From Streptomyces sp. NBC_00102 (GTDB lineage Bacteria; Actinomycetota; Actinomycetes; Streptomycetales; Streptomycetaceae): a DNA stretch of 64,000 nt. The notes under the pieces are model-generated. The model saw only the letters and a list, made by a program, of their open reading frames with translations. It was not told the origin of the DNA and ran no database searches. Of the stretch, positions 61,464 to 64,000 are shown one piece after another. Within the stretch, counting starts at the first letter, position 1, and each line of letters begins with the position of its first letter. The stretch is from positions 744,001 to 808,000 of the forward strand of contig NZ_JAPEMC010000001.1 in NCBI RefSeq assembly GCF_026343115.1, written 5' to 3'. Position numbers and translations under genes: made by a program.

Positions 61464-61718
61464 GGTCACCCGGCCTCCGGAGCGCGCTGCCGTTCTTGGC
61501 CGGCCGCCCAGCCGATGCGGTGGGCGGCGAGAGCACCTCCGTTGAGCACCGTGCCGACGGCCTCGAAGACGCGTACGTCCGTCGGATACCCATCCTGGTA
61601 CGCGACGGGGGGACCTCACAGTCCGGTCCCTGTTTTTCGGCACCGGCGGCCCGCACGCTCGGAGCCCGGCCGTTCCCCGCCGGGGGCCGGAGAACGCGGG
61701 CCCCCACCGCCTGCCTCC

Positions 61719-62222
61719 TCACTCGGGGAGAAGCTCACCCGCCGGCGCCTCCACGACCCCGGCTTCCTCCGCCGTGTACGACGAGGTGAAGGTGAAGGCG
61801 CGCGGGGACGGGCCCTCGGCCCGCAGGCCGGCCAGCCGCTCCAGGGCCTCCTCGACGGTCGGGACGTGCCCGGCGGGGACCCACCAGAGGACCAGGTGCG
61901 CCTCGACGTGCCGGTCGAACCAGTCGCGGCGCCGCCGCATCACTTCCAGGTGACCGCTGCGGTAGGTGAAGTCCCAGAGGGCTTCCGGGGTCTCCCACAC
62001 CGACATGTTGACGATGACGTTCTCGCCGGCCGGACGCAGGTCGGTGGCGTCGGCGCCGCCGTACCCGACGAGCCGCCACACGAAGCCGGGCGCGGTGTCG
62101 GCGGTGGCGTTGACCGGTTCGAGCAGCTCGACGAACGGCGCGATGCGGGGGTCGTCGAGGGGGTGGAGGAGCGTGGAGACGTTGAGCTGGGCGAGGTGGG
62201 CGGCGCGCGGGGATGCGGTCAT
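61719..62222 (-). CDS. DUF3291 protein (ABM-like)
   Basis: 167 aa. HLAQLNVSTLLHPLDDPRIAPFVELLEPVNATAD, APGFVWRL, NVIVNMSVWETPEALWDFTYRSGHLEVMRRRRDWF and VLWWVPAGHVPTVEEALERL match the DUF3291 family, a dimeric alpha/beta-barrel fold related to antibiotic biosynthesis monooxygenases. Activity unknown; it may bind haem or a small ligand. It lies 32 bp downstream of the HTH regulator gene on the same strand and probably shares its transcript. Confidence 0.87.
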   Translation of the reverse strand: MTASPRAAHLAQLNVSTLLHPLDDPRIAPFVELLEPVNATADTAPGFVWRLVGYGGADATDLRPAGENVIVNMSVWETPEALWDFTYRSGHLEVMRRRRDWFDRHVEAHLVLWWVPAGHVPTVEEALERLAGLRAEGPSPRAFTFTSSYTAEEAGVVEAPAGELLPE

Positions 62223-62254
62223 AGCCTCATCCCAGCACGGTCCGCATTTCTATG

Positions 62255-62959
62255 TCAATCGTCATTGTTTTTAGAATCTTCGACGATGACGCAGCACTCC
62301 CCCGGCCGGGCGTCCATGCGGGCACGGACGGGACCGTCCGTACCGAGCAGCCCCTCCAGCAGCGCGAGGTTCATGCCGCAGACGAGCGGCGGATAGCGTT
62401 CGGCGACCGCGTGGAAGGGACAGTTGCGCATGCGGACCACAGGGGCCGCCACCTCCGCACCCTCCGTACCCTCCGCACCCTCTTCGCCACCCACGCTTTC
62501 GAGGCGGGGCTCGTAGCCGCGCGCGGCCAGCGCCTCCACGGCCCCCGCGAGGTCGCGGCAGGGCTGCGCCGTTCCGCGCAGCACCTCACCCCTGCGCCGG
62601 GCGGCCGCGCGGAGCCCGGCGTCGAGGCCCGCCTCCTCGGCGGCCTCCGCGAGCAGTTCGGCGGCGGTGCGGTAGTCGCGGGCGGGCAACGAGACCTCGA
62701 ACTCGGCGGACACCCGCGTGTACACCTTGGCGGGGCGGCCGGCCCCCGGCCCCGAGCGGCCCGTCAGCCTGCGACTGCCGCTCGCCAGCAGACCCGCCTC
62801 GGTCAGCTTGTCCAGATGGTGCGCGGCCAGCGTGCGCGCCACTCCGGCCGCCTCGGCGGCCTCGTTGCGGCCGACCTCCCGGCCCTGCGCCGCCACGTAT
62901 TCGTACAGGCGGCGGCGTACCGGGTCCTGCAGCATTGCGATCGCGTCGATGTGCTCCAC
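62255..62959 (-). CDS. HTH regulator with SufR-like cysteine domain
   Basis: 234 aa. An N-terminal winged helix (QDPVRRRLYEYVAAQG, VGRNEAAEAAGVARTLAAHHLDKLTEAG) and a C-terminal domain with Cys180 (RNCPFH), Cys194 (LVCGMNL) and Cys222-223 (PGECCV). This layout resembles the iron-sulfur-sensing regulator SufR, so it may bind an Fe-S cluster and respond to iron, oxygen or nitric oxide. No suf genes are nearby; its visible partner is DUF3291. An ArsR gene follows the same orientation 69 bp upstream. Confidence 0.8.
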   Translation of the reverse strand: MEHIDAIAMLQDPVRRRLYEYVAAQGREVGRNEAAEAAGVARTLAAHHLDKLTEAGLLASGSRRLTGRSGPGAGRPAKVYTRVSAEFEVSLPARDYRTAAELLAEAAEEAGLDAGLRAAARRRGEVLRGTAQPCRDLAGAVEALAARGYEPRLESVGGEEGAEGTEGAEVAAPVVRMRNCPFHAVAERYPPLVCGMNLALLEGLLGTDGPVRARMDARPGECCVIVEDSKNNDD

Positions 62960-63028
62960 CCGGCCATTCTAGGAACAACGCAGGTTGGAGATAGAGGGCG
63001 GCGGAGGCCGCCCCCGGCCCGCCGAGCC

Positions 63029-63340
63029 CTACAGGACGGCGTCGAGCAGCCCCGGGAAGCGGGATTCGAGGTCCTCGCGGCGCAGGGTGAGCGCGCGTCG
63101 GCGACCCTGGGGGACATTACGGACGACGCCCGCCTCGCGCAGGATCTTCAGGTGGTGGGAGAGCGTCGACTTCGGGATGGGGCCCGAGTCCGGCTGGCAC
63201 TCCGCGACCTCCAGGGACCCGGCGGCGGCGAGGCGCCGCACGAGCTCCAGCCTCGCCGGATCACTCAGGGCGAAGAGGACCCCGGTCAACTCCAGCGCCG
63301 CGGCGTCCGGATGCGCGAGGTCCCGGGTCGATCCACTCAT
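63029..63340 (-). CDS. ArsR-family repressor
   Basis: 103 aa. Winged helix-turn-helix LTGVLFALSDPARLELVRRLAA, GPIPKSTLSHHLKILREAGVV and RRRALTLRREDLESRFPGLL. There is a single Cys (AECQPDS), so the classical CxC metal site of ArsR/SmtB is absent; it may sense something other than a metal. It is divergent from an MFS exporter gene, and two copies of a palindromic site lie between them. Confidence 0.92.
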   Translation of the reverse strand: MSGSTRDLAHPDAAALELTGVLFALSDPARLELVRRLAAAGSLEVAECQPDSGPIPKSTLSHHLKILREAGVVRNVPQGRRRALTLRREDLESRFPGLLDAVL

Positions 63341-63365
63341 GGTGCGAGAGTACGGGAACCATCTC

Positions 63366-63385
63366 CGTTCGAAAATATTGGAACC
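63366..63385. promoter_or_regulatory. ArsR-type operator, copy 1
   Basis: CGTTCGAAAATATTGGAACC: GTTC/GAAC arms around an A/T core, 26 bp upstream of the ArsR start. Strongly A/T-rich for this genome. Confidence 0.75.
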
Positions 63386-63412
63386 ATGAGGCGCGGTGAA
63401 CTACGCTCCAAC

Positions 63413-63432
63413 CGTTCGAGAATTTTGGAACT
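63413..63432. promoter_or_regulatory. ArsR-type operator, copy 2
   Basis: CGTTCGAGAATTTTGGAACT, 17 of 20 bases identical to copy 1 and 47 bp away, 17 bp before the MFS start codon, so a bound repressor would block that gene directly. Confidence 0.75.
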
Positions 63433-63449
63433 AAATCGCTGGGGTCTCC

Positions 63450-64000
63450 ATGTCCACCGCTCCTCCCCCTGCTTCGGCACCCGCCGGCCGGAGCCCCCGC
63501 CTCTCCCGGGCAGGGGGTTTCTGGCTGCTGGCCACGACCCAGTTCACGCTGATGGCCGCCAGCAGCGCGCCCTCCCCGCTCTACTCCGAGTACGCCCGCG
63601 ACTGGGGTCTGTCGGCCACCGCGGTGACCATCGTCTTCGCCGTCTACGCCGTGGCCGTCCTGGCGGCCCTGCTGGTGGCCGGCGCCCTCTCGGACCACCT
63701 GGGCCGCCGTCCGGTGCTGATCGCCGCGCTCGTCGGCGAGGCGGCGGCGATGGTCGTGATGATGACCGCCGACGGGGTGGGCCAGCTGATCGTCGGCCGA
63801 GCCCTGCAGGGGCTGGCGACCGGCGCGGCGGCGGGCGCCATCAGCGCGGGGCTGATCGATCTGCAGCACCCGGGCTCCCGGCTCGGCGCGCTGCTGAACA
63901 GCGTCGGCACCACGGGGGGCATGGCGGTGGGCGCGCTGGCAGGTGGAGCGCTCACCCAGTACGCGCCCTCCCCGCACGTCGTCGTCTTCGCCCTGCTCGC
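63450..64000 (+). CDS. MFS transporter, 3' end outside window
   Basis: The first 183 codons of a major facilitator protein starting with ATG at 63450. The first helix (GGFWLLATTQFTLMAASSAP), the signature loop between helices 2 and 3 (GALSDHLGRRPVLIAALVGE) and helices 4-6 are visible; the rest is beyond the edge. Likely a drug/metabolite exporter controlled by the divergent ArsR repressor through the two operator copies. Confidence 0.9.
   Translation, partial: MSTAPPPASAPAGRSPRLSRAGGFWLLATTQFTLMAASSAPSPLYSEYARDWGLSATAVTIVFAVYAVAVLAALLVAGALSDHLGRRPVLIAALVGEAAAMVVMMTADGVGQLIVGRALQGLATGAAAGAISAGLIDLQHPGSRLGALLNSVGTTGGMAVGALAGGALTQYAPSPHVVVFALL

Noticed and set aside
1..64000. A biosynthetic gene cluster, phage or defence island
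   Set aside because: No PKS, NRPS, terpene, phage or toxin-antitoxin/restriction genes were seen; the content is core metabolism and protein turnover.

Overview
The window is about 72% GC with GTG starts, strong GGAGG-type ribosome binding sites, short intergenic gaps and long GC-rich hairpin terminators. With the Pup-proteasome genes, mycothiol genes, chaplins and the gylR-glpF-glpK-glpD glycerol operon, this marks a Streptomyces (or close relative) core chromosome. The gene order resembles, from memory, the part of the S. coelicolor chromosome running from the FKBP/pafA genes to the gluconate genes. No insertion sequence, prophage, CRISPR array, rRNA or origin was seen.

Layout. 1-14.3 kb is the pupylation/proteasome neighbourhood: an FKBP isomerase (cut by the edge), pafA preceded by an MFS transporter, a LacI regulator, prcA, prcB, pup, dop, arc/mpa, then trmI and a site-2 protease with CBS domains. 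On the other strand are a ferredoxin, a RecB-type nuclease and a response regulator. 16-21 kb holds a glutaredoxin-like protein, a HAD phosphatase and B12-dependent methionine synthase. 21.4-26.7 kb is the glycerol regulon, with GylR-type operators visible. 26.8-31 kb holds an LLM oxidoreductase and a FadR-type regulator whose palindromic site recurs before an L-fuconate dehydratase/SDR operon. 31-37 kb holds a PAC2 protein, then mshC with three conserved partners (kinase-like protein, DUF3090, histidine phosphatase), and corA. 37-43.5 kb holds a ferritin-like protein, an LLM oxidoreductase, an aldo/keto reductase coupled to a degenerate RecD-like protein, and small conserved proteins. 43.7-44.9 kb is a long, sortase-anchored chaplin plus a ChpH-like short chaplin. 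45-51 kb holds an M20 peptidase, tRNA-Leu(GAG), a quinone-oxidoreductase-like protein, a pseudouridine synthase and a mycothiol-dependent formaldehyde module (mscR plus MBL hydrolase). 50.8-53.7 kb is the gluconate system gntR/gntK/gntP. 54-64 kb is mixed accessory content: FAD dehydrogenase, DMT-type permease, an orphan 631-aa protein, two Nudix hydrolases, a DUF202 pair, DUF3291 plus a cysteine-rich HTH regulator, and an ArsR regulator facing a truncated MFS exporter.

How the parts work together. Pup, Dop, PafA, Arc and PrcBA form a complete pupylation and degradation pathway; Pup is encoded already ending in Gly-Gly-Glu, so deamidation by Dop is not needed before ligation. Mycothiol recurs as a theme (mshC and its partners, mscR, a mycoredoxin-like protein). 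Carbon use is organised in self-contained regulator/operon units (glycerol, L-fucose-type acid sugar, gluconate), each with operator repeats readable in the DNA. The best leads for undescribed biology are the mshC-linked kinase-like/DUF3090/phosphatase set, the RecD-like protein that has lost its Walker A motif, and the possible link between a LacI operator, an MFS gene and pafA.
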